This document shows positions 55,994 to 64,000 of a stretch of 64,000 nt of DNA, one piece after another. Origin of the DNA: Linderina pennispora (Eukaryota > Kickxellomycota > Kickxellomycetes > Kickxellales > Kickxellaceae). Under the pieces are notes generated by a model. The model was not told the DNA's origin, ran no database searches, and saw nothing but the letters and a program-made list of their open reading frames with translations. The stretch lies in the NCBI RefSeq assembly GCF_002104995.1, contig NW_024468256.1, positions 846,675 through 910,674 on the forward strand, read 5' to 3'. A program made the position numbers and the translations under genes. Positions within the stretch are counted from its first letter, which is position 1, and every line of letters begins with the position of its first letter.

Positions 55994-57481
55994 ATGACCT
56001 CGTATTCTCTGCCGGTGCTTCCCTTTGACGAGAAGCTCATCTACATTGATGGCCGGTGGGTGCAGTCGACGTCCACAGCCACGCATAACGTGGAGAACCC
56101 GGACACGGGTGATGTGATTGCGGTTGTGCCCGAGTGCAATGCCCAGGATCTGGACAAAGCGGTGCAGGCTGCGTACAACGCGTTCCATGATGGGCCCTGG
56201 GCCAACCAGTTCTCTGGTGCAGAGCGCCGCGACGCCCTGATCGCCATTGCCGATGCCATTGAGGAGCACCGCGCCGAGCTCGAGCTCATCGAAAGCATCA
56301 ACACTGGCAAGCCCATCAGCGACATGCACGTCGAGGTCGACGACACGATCGACCTGTTCCGCCACTTTGCTGGCTATGCTGACAAGGTTGAGGGCCGCCA
56401 TATCGGCCACCAGACAAACCAGACAATTGAGGGCTACACGGTCAAGGTGCCTGTCGGTGTGGTCGGCTTCATTAACGCCTTCAACTACCCGCTGAACCTG
56501 CTTGGCTGGAAGGTCGCTCCTGCGCTGGCAGCCGGGTGCACAGTTGTCTTCAAGCCTGGACCGCAGACGCCCCTGACCACGCAGTACTTTGCCTACCTGC
56601 TTGAAAAGACAGGCAAGTTCCCGCCTGGCGTGTTCAACGTGGTCACTGGCGGCGTGGAGGTTGGCCAGGCTCTGGTTGACCACGACCTGGTCGACAAGAT
56701 TGGCTTCACCGGCTCGGTCGCCACGGGCAAGCACGTGATTCGGTCGACAGCCTCGACGCAGAATGTGCGCTCGACGTCGGTGGAGTTGGGTGGCAAGTCG
56801 CCGGGCGTGGTGATGCCCGATGCGGACCTGGACAAGACGGCGCAGCTGGTGGTCAGCGGATGCATGAGCAACGCCGGCATGAACTGCAACGCGCTGACGC
56901 GCCTGTGGGTGCACCGCGACATCTACGACGAGTTCATGCCCAAGATCAAGGCGGCCGCCGAGTCGATGGTGCTGGGTGCCCCGCAGAAGGAGACAACGGT
57001 GATGGGCCCCGTCATCGACAAGCGCCAGTTCGACCGGGTCATGGAGTACATCCGCATTGGCAAGGAGGAGGACAAGGCGGCAGTGCTGACCGGTGGCGAG
57101 CGCGCGTTCGACCGCGGGTACTGGATCAAGCCCACCATTTTCTACAACGTCAAGAGCGACGCCCGCATTGCCACCGAGGAGATCTTTGGCCCAGTGCTGT
57201 CGGTGCTCGAGCCGTTCGACAGCCTCGACGAGGTGATCGAGATCGAGCGCAAGAACGAGTTTGGTCTGGCTGCGGGCATTTTCTCGCGCAACCACCAGGA
57301 CATCAAAAAGTTCACGCGCAAGCTGCGCAGCGGCACCATCTGGGTCAACACCTACAACGCCCTGTTCTCGTACCTGCCCTTTGGCGGATTCCGCAACTCG
57401 GGCTTTGGCCGCGAGCTGGGCTACGAGTCGTTTGACGGATACCTGGTCCCCAAGTCCATCATTGACGACGTGTCGTACTAA
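55994..57481 (+). CDS. NAD(P)-dependent aldehyde dehydrogenase (betaine/aminobutyraldehyde type)
   Basis: This intact 495-residue single-exon ALDH oxidises an aldehyde to the acid. Catalytic features are the Asn in GFINAFNYPLNL, Glu264 in SVELGGKSPGVV and the nucleophile Cys298 in NAGMNCNALTRLW. The cofactor-binding GFTGSVATGKHV and C-terminal FGGFRNSGFGRELG are also present. Overall it resembles betaine aldehyde or 4-trimethylaminobutyraldehyde dehydrogenases, but substrate cannot be fixed by eye. There is no targeting peptide, so it is probably cytosolic. A strong TATA box and long open leader suggest good expression. A 517-codon frame on the opposite strand is a shadow of its GC-rich third positions. 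Confidence 0.93.
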   Translation: MTSYSLPVLPFDEKLIYIDGRWVQSTSTATHNVENPDTGDVIAVVPECNAQDLDKAVQAAYNAFHDGPWANQFSGAERRDALIAIADAIEEHRAELELIESINTGKPISDMHVEVDDTIDLFRHFAGYADKVEGRHIGHQTNQTIEGYTVKVPVGVVGFINAFNYPLNLLGWKVAPALAAGCTVVFKPGPQTPLTTQYFAYLLEKTGKFPPGVFNVVTGGVEVGQALVDHDLVDKIGFTGSVATGKHVIRSTASTQNVRSTSVELGGKSPGVVMPDADLDKTAQLVVSGCMSNAGMNCNALTRLWVHRDIYDEFMPKIKAAAESMVLGAPQKETTVMGPVIDKRQFDRVMEYIRIGKEEDKAAVLTGGERAFDRGYWIKPTIFYNVKSDARIATEEIFGPVLSVLEPFDSLDEVIEIERKNEFGLAAGIFSRNHQDIKKFTRKLRSGTIWVNTYNALFSYLPFGGFRNSGFGRELGYESFDGYLVPKSIIDDVSY

Positions 57482-57692
57482 GTTTGGCACCGAGGGGCCA
57501 GCCGCAATGTTTCCTGCAGATATGCACAGGTATCCAGCCTCGCCCCCTAACCCCTTGATTGGCTTGTTTTTTCGGCGGGGGTTCAGGGCCTTGCCATTGA
57601 AGAGACGAGCGCTGGTTTTTCCGCACCTTGGCTCTTTAGCTTCTTTTTTGCTGTTCTCTAATTCAAATTACTCGCAGTTGTTTGCTAGAAAG

Positions 57693-59180
57693 ATGAGCTG
57701 GAAGGGTTTCAAGAAGGCGCTAGAGCGCATGCCCCACCAGCTACAGAACAAGATAGGCCGCGGCACGAAGACAGTGGACACCGAGTATGACGACCTGAAG
57801 CTGCGGTTCATCGACCTGGAGACAGTGGCCAAGACACTGTTTCTGCAGGCAGCACAGTTCCGCGATAGCATCCGCGCTACGCTGGTGTACCAGATAGCGT
57901 TCCTGGAGCAGATCCTGGCCAGCTACCGGCCAATTACCACCGACCCTGAAGGCGTAGCCCAGCCCATGGGCAGCTACATCGACGAGGGGGCGTCACCAGA
58001 GCTGCTGCGTGTGGCCGAGGAGTTCCGCAGCCGCGTCACAGCCATCAAGACCAGCGTTGACCCGCAACTAGAGACGCTGGACATGTCTGTGGTGGGCCCG
58101 GTGCAGGAGATGCTGGCCATGATGAAGAACGTGCGCCGTGTGATGCAGAAGCGCGACCACAAGATGGTGGATTTCGACCGCTACCGTGCCCAGGTTGAGA
58201 AGCACGAGGCAAAGGAGGGGCTCGAGGGACAGCGCAGCCTGCCCGACCAGCAGAGCTACGAAAAGTACAGCGCCCAGTACCAGGAGGCCTCGCGGCAGTA
58301 CAACTACTACAACGACATGCTCAAGGCCGAGTTGTCCCAGCTGCTGGATCTGCGCCAGGCATTCATGGACCCGGTCTTCCTCAAGTTCTTCCGCATCCAG
58401 CACCAGCTCTACACGCAGCTGCTTGTCGAGATGTCGGCCGCCGCCCGTAACTGTCCTGCGTTCGACCTAACCACGCCTGTTGTGGTTGGGTGGCAGCAAA
58501 AGTGGCCCCGTGCCGAGCAGACCATGGGGTCCATTGACCTGTGGAGCCAGGGCTTCATGCATGTCGAGCCGTACAAGCTTGGCGAAAAGCCCAAGGGCTT
58601 TGTTGGCTCGCTGAAGGGCACCTTCCGCAAGAAGGAGAAGTCGGCCACCCCCACCGCATCGAGCATGTTTGCTGGCGGAGCGCCTGCCTATGGCTCCTCG
58701 CCGCCACCAGCCGGCACCTCTACTGGCCGCGACTCACCCTACAGCTCCCACAGCGGCAACGCACCACCGCCCAACGAGAAGCCGCAGGGCTGGGGCGGTG
58801 GCCCATCGCCCTATGCATCGCCAGCGTACCAGGCCCCACCGGGGGAGAAGCTGCCTGCTGCTGGCGCTGCTGCTTCGCCCAGCCATATGCCTCCACCAGC
58901 CTATGACTCGCTGGCTGCTCCGAATCCGTATGCCCAGGCTCCGCCGCCCGAAAAGGCTCCACCCGCCTCCATGCAGCTGCCAGTCCCCCGTCCGGGGCCT
59001 CGCCCCCAGTTTGTGGTGGCTATCTACGATTACGCCGCGCAGGCCGAAGGCGACTTGAGTTTCCGTGAGGGCGACCGCATAGAGCTGGTGCAGCGCACCG
59101 CGGCCAAGGATGACTGGTGGACAGGCCGTCTGAACGGTGTAACCGGCGTTTTCCCCGGCACATACGTGACTGATCCGTAG
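57693..59180 (+). CDS. BAR-SH3 protein, Rvs167/Hob1 (amphiphysin) type
   Basis: This intact 495-residue protein bends membranes during endocytosis and links to actin. The N-terminal BAR domain begins MSWKGFKKALERMPHQ and covers about residues 1-250, with the amphiphysin-like DYDDLKLRF-type stretch (EYDDLKLRFIDLE) and PVFLKFFRIQHQLY. A Pro/Ser/Gly-rich linker (about 325-430) contains several PPP and PxxP stretches. The C-terminal SH3 domain reads VVAIYDYAAQAEGDLSF, then DDWWTGRLNGVTGVFPGTYV. The order and length match fungal Rvs167/Hob1. No frame break is present. It follows ALDH by about 210 bp in the same direction. Confidence 0.93.
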   Translation: MSWKGFKKALERMPHQLQNKIGRGTKTVDTEYDDLKLRFIDLETVAKTLFLQAAQFRDSIRATLVYQIAFLEQILASYRPITTDPEGVAQPMGSYIDEGASPELLRVAEEFRSRVTAIKTSVDPQLETLDMSVVGPVQEMLAMMKNVRRVMQKRDHKMVDFDRYRAQVEKHEAKEGLEGQRSLPDQQSYEKYSAQYQEASRQYNYYNDMLKAELSQLLDLRQAFMDPVFLKFFRIQHQLYTQLLVEMSAAARNCPAFDLTTPVVVGWQQKWPRAEQTMGSIDLWSQGFMHVEPYKLGEKPKGFVGSLKGTFRKKEKSATPTASSMFAGGAPAYGSSPPPAGTSTGRDSPYSSHSGNAPPPNEKPQGWGGGPSPYASPAYQAPPGEKLPAAGAAASPSHMPPPAYDSLAAPNPYAQAPPPEKAPPASMQLPVPRPGPRPQFVVAIYDYAAQAEGDLSFREGDRIELVQRTAAKDDWWTGRLNGVTGVFPGTYVTDP

Positions 59181-59384
59181 TGCTAACGTCACTCCCCGGA
59201 ATCGAAAACTGCACTGTCGTTCGAACCGTTCCATGGCGCCAGGCTTTCTGCCGCGTCACTTTCTGTTGTCTATTCCTCTCTTGCCCAAGCTCTTTTGCCC
59301 AAACTCTTTTTATAATACGTGCCATCTCTATAGAGCCCCATTCTACCCGGATACTGCATAGTGTAGCCATATTTGTCCCGATCC

Positions 59385-60010
59385 ATGCCGGGACCGTTCC
59401 GTGTCTGGACCAGCCTGGCCGTGCGCCGCCCGATCTTGACTCTGGCTGTGACCAACGGTGTGCTGGGTGGTGCTGGTGATCTGCTGGCTCAGTCGATCGA
59501 AAACAGGACTGAGTCAACGAGCACTCCGTTCTGCTGGATACCAGGCGCACAATCCGCTTTGTCACCTGGGGCGCCATATGTGCGCCGGTCTTGCACAAGT
59601 GGTACCTGTTTTTGAACAACCAGTTTCCACTGCCAGCCCTCGACACCAGCAAGACCCTGTTTGCATCCGCTGTTGCTAAGCGCGTCGCAGCCGACCAGCT
59701 CGTCTACGCCCCGCTCGGCATCGCCGGCTTCTTCATTGCCATGAATGCTATGGAGGGCCACGGCTGGCGATCGGCCAAGCACCGTCTCGGCGAGCTCTAT
59801 CGCCCAACGCTGTTTGCAAACTACGCCGTGTGGCCCGCTGTGCAGGCGATCAATTTTGCCTTCATTCCAACAATTTACCGCGTCCCGTTCTGCAGCGCTA
59901 TCAGCATCTTTTGGAACGCCTTTATTTCGTGGACGAACGCACAGTCGCCTGCACTGGGTGCCAAGCTGCCGCTCGAGAGTCCTCATATAAGAGTGAAACC
60001 AGCTCATTGA
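59385..60010 (+). CDS. SYM1: Mpv17/PMP22-family inner-membrane protein, Sym1-like (one frame break)
   Basis: This small multi-span protein is found in the mitochondrial inner membrane or peroxisome. It starts MPGPFRVWTSLAVRRPILTL and shows GVLGGAGDLLAQSIE, then GAICAPVLHKWYLFLNNQF, and the family signature NYAVWPAVQAINFAFIPTIYR. One base appears to be missing near 59,540, in the stretch after ENRTES, because homology continues in the next frame. The corrected length would be about 208 residues, typical for Sym1. Yeast Sym1 is needed for growth on ethanol at high temperature; here only membership can be claimed. Confidence 0.85.
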
Positions 60011-60564
60011 GTGTGCAGGGTTTGGCAGACAAGCACAAGACGTTGTGGTTGGGACCGCACAAATAAACCCATGTAAATTGAGACCATGCGGGTACACATG
60101 TAGGCTTGCAATGGATGTGTGACTTTCTGCATGATATGCAGTGATGAAACGGGATGCCGCTTCCCTTTAACACATACCTGCTCAGCTTTATATCAAAAAG
60201 ACTGGTTGTGGGAACAAACCTACGGACCTTCACAAGATACTTCGCGTGGGGCCCTTTCTACACTGCCACTGCTGTATGGCACCAAGCGGCTTGTTTGGTG
60301 TGACGGCTGTTTTTTTAAGACGAGCATTTGTTTTTTGACAAGCGAGAACCCTTGGCATATTTCCAAAAGAGCTCCAAATGTTAAATGCTGCTACTCAATC
60401 TTGGCATGCCAAGTCTTGATATCCGCAGAAACACCGCACAACATGACATATATGATTGCAGACAAGTAGATGGATTCTTTTCGTTCCTTGAACAACCAAA
60501 CAAGCAGCTAGTTTCTCAATTCAATATCCATAGTACTGCTTCCTAGCCTTGTTATTCTAACAAT
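60011..60564. other. Intergenic Mpv17-like / hypothetical protein
   Basis: About 550 bp with no gene seen. Confidence 0.5.
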
Positions 60565-61071
60565 ATGGACGGTGTCTCACATTTCACTTTTATCGATGCC
60601 CCTGGATCCGCAGATGCAACTAATGTTGCCACCGGCCATGCGAGTAAAGTTGTCGAGATTGCAAGCAGCCATATTCTTTACACTCTCACCATCAGCAATG
60701 CTGGGCTCAGCGTCTACTCGTGGATAGCTCGCCGGACTGACCCAACAGTCACTGGCACTGTAGTAGGTACATCGATGGGTCTTGCGGTTATGAAGGGGTT
60801 TGGACGAACTGCTACTGCAAGAAAGTCCGGCTATATTCGCGGTGCATGGAAATTTGTTGACTTCACAGGCAATGAATATTGCTGGTGTGTCAGCCTGATG
60901 GGCTCCACCTGGAAGTTACTAGACTCGAACCACGATAAAGTTGCTATGTTCTGCCTGCATACCTACCAAGCATCGCCCTATCGTTGGCCATTTGTCAATG
61001 AACCGGGATGTATCAGAACAGCTGTTCTCGCTGGTTCTTTTGACCTGTCAAATGGTTTACCTTCGTGTTAA
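60565..61071 (+). CDS. Hypothetical protein, 168 residues
   Basis: This intact frame from ATG 60,565 encodes MDGVSHFTFIDAPGSADATN, then alternating polar and aromatic stretches such as GYIRGAWKFVDFTGNEYCWC and STWKLLDSNHDKVAMF. There is no signal peptide, no clear membrane span and no catalytic motif I recognise. The beta-strand-like pattern with repeated Trp/Tyr resembles small fungal beta-barrel proteins (tubby-like or DUF6593-like), but this is only a resemblance. It lies beside a decayed P450 and in a gene-poor, somewhat AT-rich area. Real coding status is likely but unproven. Confidence 0.5.
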   Translation: MDGVSHFTFIDAPGSADATNVATGHASKVVEIASSHILYTLTISNAGLSVYSWIARRTDPTVTGTVVGTSMGLAVMKGFGRTATARKSGYIRGAWKFVDFTGNEYCWCVSLMGSTWKLLDSNHDKVAMFCLHTYQASPYRWPFVNEPGCIRTAVLAGSFDLSNGLPSC

Positions 61072-61086
61072 AGCTAATTAATATTA

Positions 61087-61911
61087 TTATTTTTTACACT
61101 TGAAGGTATCCACTACGCTAGCTGTTGCATGCCATAAAACCCTTAGAAGCTCTTGTGTTAGCTGTGCGTCCAAAACTACAAGGCAATCTGTCATTTTCCT
61201 TTTTGCCAGAGTAATTCTAATCCAGCAGTCGGTATTTGGGCTTTTCAAGACTAGTAACGCCAAATGTTCCGTTGCAATCTCAATCAGGACATTGTTATTA
61301 TCAAGTCTGTATGGCTCATATGGCATGTTGGTTGACAGGGAAAATCATACCTGTGTAGGACATTGGCGAAAGCTGTATAGAGCTCGAGCATTGCCAGGTT
61401 CTTTGCGATGCATACCCGTACCCCTGAACTAGATGTAGGTATACCCTTATCCTTATCCTTTCAGTTCCATATGCTCCAAGGAAGTGCTCAGAGACAAACC
61501 TGTCAGGATTGGGCCAAAGGCATTGGTTGGGTGTGGCAGGCTGCAATTGAGACACCAATACTTGAAGGGAGAGGCAAGCACAGAGATTTTGTACTATCAC
61601 TCAGGTGGCAGAGCCAAAAAGAAAAAGAAAAAGAAAAGGGACAATGGGATGAAAGACTATGTAGTTCACAATAATTGGATCATGAGATTCTAACATAGAG
61701 TGTATGATAGTGTCCTCGAAACAAATGGTAGTTTAGCGAGAAACTGCAGAATTTGCTTTAGGAATGGACCAGCGATATGTACAAGAGGCGAGAAGAACGC
61801 ACTGATGATCTGTCGAATAGTATGTACAGCTATTACCGTGAAGAACACTAGTACCAGTGTGTGCAGCATCACCTCAACTGAAAATTGTCTATCAGAATTT
61901 TCTCCAACCAT
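61087..61911 (-). pseudogene. Decayed cytochrome P450 remnant (P450-C)
   Basis: On the minus strand, the N-terminal part from 61,911 (VFFTVIAVHTIRQIISAFF, then HIAGPFLKQI) resembles the anchor and hinge of P450-A and -B. After a large central gap, GVSIAACHTQP, LWPNPDRFVSEHFLGA, SSGVRVCIAKNLAMLEL and RYDF follow in three different frames. The tail is MPYEPYRLDNNNVLIEI. The I-helix and ExxR regions are absent. The broken frames plus the missing centre make this a pseudogene, related to the arm P450s but clearly older. Confidence 0.85.
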
Positions 61912-62445
61912 TGTATAGCGACAAAAAGTTTGGAGTGCAGTAGAATGTTGATAACAAATATGAAATGCATATTCTATTTACCAGGGTATATTTGAAACTT
62001 TATATTAGCAAATTTGCTTGTGTCGTTGGTAGGTGTCAGTATAATTATTTGGCCATATTCAACTGATGCCATTTGTTCATTGTGTTTGTTGAAATACAAC
62101 AATGTGTACATAATATAAATCAATACCCTTTTGTCTTACCCTTGCAATACCTCAATACTGCATGCCAATTCTACCCAATATCCATATGTAATACTAGCCA
62201 TCAACCGCTGACACAGCGGAGCGTGTTGGAGGCATATGTGGCAGTGATTCTGATGGAATATGCTGGCTGTTGACTGTTTGCCGGAATATCTAATCAGCCG
62301 ATCTGCGGATCGCGCTTTGCTCGGAGCTGACACCGTTTTCGTGTTTCCTGGCGAGGGCACTCAGCTCTTTGTGCTCAGCTCCCACATATTCGCTTACTTT
62401 CTGCTGGAGCTCATATTTCCTGCCTTCTCTTCCATTCCTTGCACT
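61912..62445. other. Intergenic P450 remnant / Ima1-like gene
   Basis: About 530 bp, AT-leaning, with no supportable gene. Confidence 0.5.
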
Positions 62446-64000
62446 ATGCCCTTTTGCGAACAATGTGGTCATTTCTAGGAGACCGCCAGGCTAGAGTCAC
62501 CTGCTGGTGTTGTAATGAAACGACGCGATTACCCCGGTCCGAGACTGACAGTGACACGGTACAGACTGGCATTGCGACAACTGCGACACACAAAACACGG
62601 TAAACAAGGAGGGCGAAATTGTCGACAGCCGTGATGAAATGTACAGGGAGGTCCCTGGAAGCAGCCAGCGGAAGCTGCGTATTCTCAGCGGTATTGAGAG
62701 TCCGTCTAGCAGTTTCCCTGTGGTTGTATTTTGCAAGACATGCCAAAGCAACCAAAGCCGGGTGTACCAGCTCCTTTCTGAGTACTGCCTGAAGAGACCG
62801 ACTCTCACTATGCGCAAAGACTTGCTGAAGCTGACGCCTACAGTCGGACATTGCGCAGACGGTATCCAGTCGCATGTAAGCAGTGCAGGAAAAAGTCGAC
62901 GATCTACTGCAGTCACAGGCGTCATGGCTACGGAAGAAGGAGCTGGCCAGTTCATTGAGGCAGTCGGAGAGGGTTCGCAAGTATGAGCCAAATATCCGGC
63001 CAAAACCGACATTGCGACGAAAGGGTGTTACGATGGCCTGGCTCGTGTTTGCCCTGCTCGGATTCATTGCGTGTCCCTTAGCAGCACTGGGGCTCTACAT
63101 CGACACCCAGCATGGCTACTTGGATCCACCATGGCAGGTGTTGGTAGCTGGTGTGCGATATCCATGGCTACATTCCTGTCCGGCCTACTGAACCCACTGT
63201 GGCTAAGGGCGGCATTCAGCACAAGCATCCGGATAGCTGGGCTGCCCAGATACCGGCGGCGCATACAGTTTCTGTCGGCTGGCCGGCTTGCGGTAGCAGT
63301 TGGGTTCTTTTGCAGGCGACCATCGCGAGACCTTGCCATTGGGTTAGGTATAGTCGACACTTGCATGTTTGTCTACGCGTTCTGGGCGCTTGAGATTGTC
63401 AGTAAGCTCAGGACAAGGTCTCTGAGCAGGCACACATCCGATTCTTATGACACGGCGATGAGGCCACTGATGAGGCCACTGCTAAGACAGCTGACAGCGA
63501 CACCCCTCTTGAGCGTGCCCGCAAAACCGACGAGGCAACCAGCTCGATGGGTGAGCTTTCTCTGGGCGAGTCAGTTGTAAATCGCGACCAGAACGACAGC
63601 CTTCGTGGAACTGCCTTTGCCGGTCTGCATGGAGATCGTAGGCCTGGCGACTGGGTGTCACAGGGCAGAAACATGGCCCACCGGACAGCTACAGAGAGCA
63701 GCGGTGGCAGCGCTGTAGGCGACGAACTCGCCTCCATGTTTGGCCTGGAGTCGCTGGCTGTGGGGGGCCGCTCGCGACCTGTACCAGCGACGGTGGTGGC
63801 TGCTCAGAGTATGGATGTAGACACCTCTGATGCTGACCTTGGCCGTGGTCCTAGACTACGGCCTGCAGACCCCTCAGGCAACTATCGGCCATTCGAATCG
63901 ACTCATTTCCAGTCACAAGACACTGGGCTTGAGTCAAAGATGCGAGGATTTTCAATCAACGAGGACGATGACGAGGATGTTGACATGGAGCCAGCTGCAA
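62446..64000 (+). CDS. IMA1: Ima1/TMEM201-like inner nuclear membrane protein (partial, frame breaks)
   Basis: This protein family links chromatin to the nuclear envelope. The N-terminal zinc-binding part is recognisable though split among frames: VTCWCCNETTRL, then FCKTCQSNQSRVYQLLSEY, and a later region ending QASWLRKKELASSLRQSERV. Several hydrophobic segments follow (MAWLVFALLGFIACPLAALGLY, then LAIGLGIVDTCMFVYAFWALEIV). A long polar stretch (SSGGSAVGDELASMFGLES) and acidic residues (NEDDDEDVDMEP) run off the right edge. The start ATG 62,446 (MPFCEQCGHF) soon meets a stop, so the true start or a missing base is uncertain. At least four frame breaks occur in 62,470-63,580. Confidence 0.72.

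Noticed and set aside
55937-57490. 517-codon open frame on the minus strand opposite ALDH
   Set aside because: Same cause: it overlaps an intact enzyme completely and has no recognisable family.
1-64000. CRISPR arrays, bacterial operons, or insertion sequences with terminal repeats
   Set aside because: None was seen; the introns and gene content are eukaryotic.

Overview
The window is nuclear DNA of a gene-dense fungus. Genes are compact, with few short introns (GT..AG, a TACTAAC-type branch site near 18,053). The content is fungal: septin, HMG-CoA synthase, BAR-SH3 (Rvs167/Hob1-like), Snl1-like BAG protein, Ima1-type nuclear-envelope protein, and several GPI-type or secreted proteins. The queuosine-salvage enzyme QNG1 and secreted I78-type inhibitor would suit an early-diverging lineage such as Kickxellomycotina, but that placement is inference.

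The main structure is a large inverted duplication. Arm 1 (1 to ~16,611) and arm 2 (~28,101 to at least 44,189, opposite orientation) carry the same nine genes in mirror order: NEDD8/RUB1, TTC27, HMG-CoA synthase, a PLC-like phosphodiesterase, DDX47/Rrp3 helicase, an AlkB-like dioxygenase, QNG1, and two tandem cytochrome P450s (A and B). The arms flank an ~11.5 kb single-copy spacer holding a PX-BAR sorting nexin, mitoribosomal protein mL54, a cysteine-rich GPI-type protein, a septin and SPT5. Arm 1 runs off the left edge, so the full arm length is unknown. The arms differ by about 6% in a hand-compared non-coding stretch and about 1-2% at the protein level, so they are not simply one read folded back. 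Each arm has a different large deletion in P450-B: arm 2 lacks the N-terminal third, and arm 1 lacks the oxygen-binding I-helix segment.

Right of arm 2 (44.3-64 kb) lie SDH1, a PNKP-type DNA-end kinase/phosphatase, the APC/C TPR subunit APC6/CDC16, tRNA-Gln(UUG) beside a ~0.7-1 kb extremely AT-rich island, a small secreted I78-like inhibitor, a BAG-domain protein, an aldehyde dehydrogenase, a BAR-SH3 protein, an Mpv17/Sym1 protein, an unassigned small protein, a decayed P450 remnant, and an Ima1-like gene cut by the right edge.

Many genes, including ones expected to be essential (SPT5, SDH1, septin, APC6), change frame through single-base indels. Where the two arms can be compared, arm 2 TTC27 mainly carries extra bases copying a neighbour. 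I therefore read most single-base frame breaks as sequencing errors, not pseudogenes, and the two large P450-B deletions and the 61-kb P450 remnant as real. There is no operon-like system. Functional themes are housekeeping (rRNA processing, transcription elongation, ubiquitin-like conjugation, sterol synthesis, TCA cycle, cell cycle) plus an accessory P450 group.
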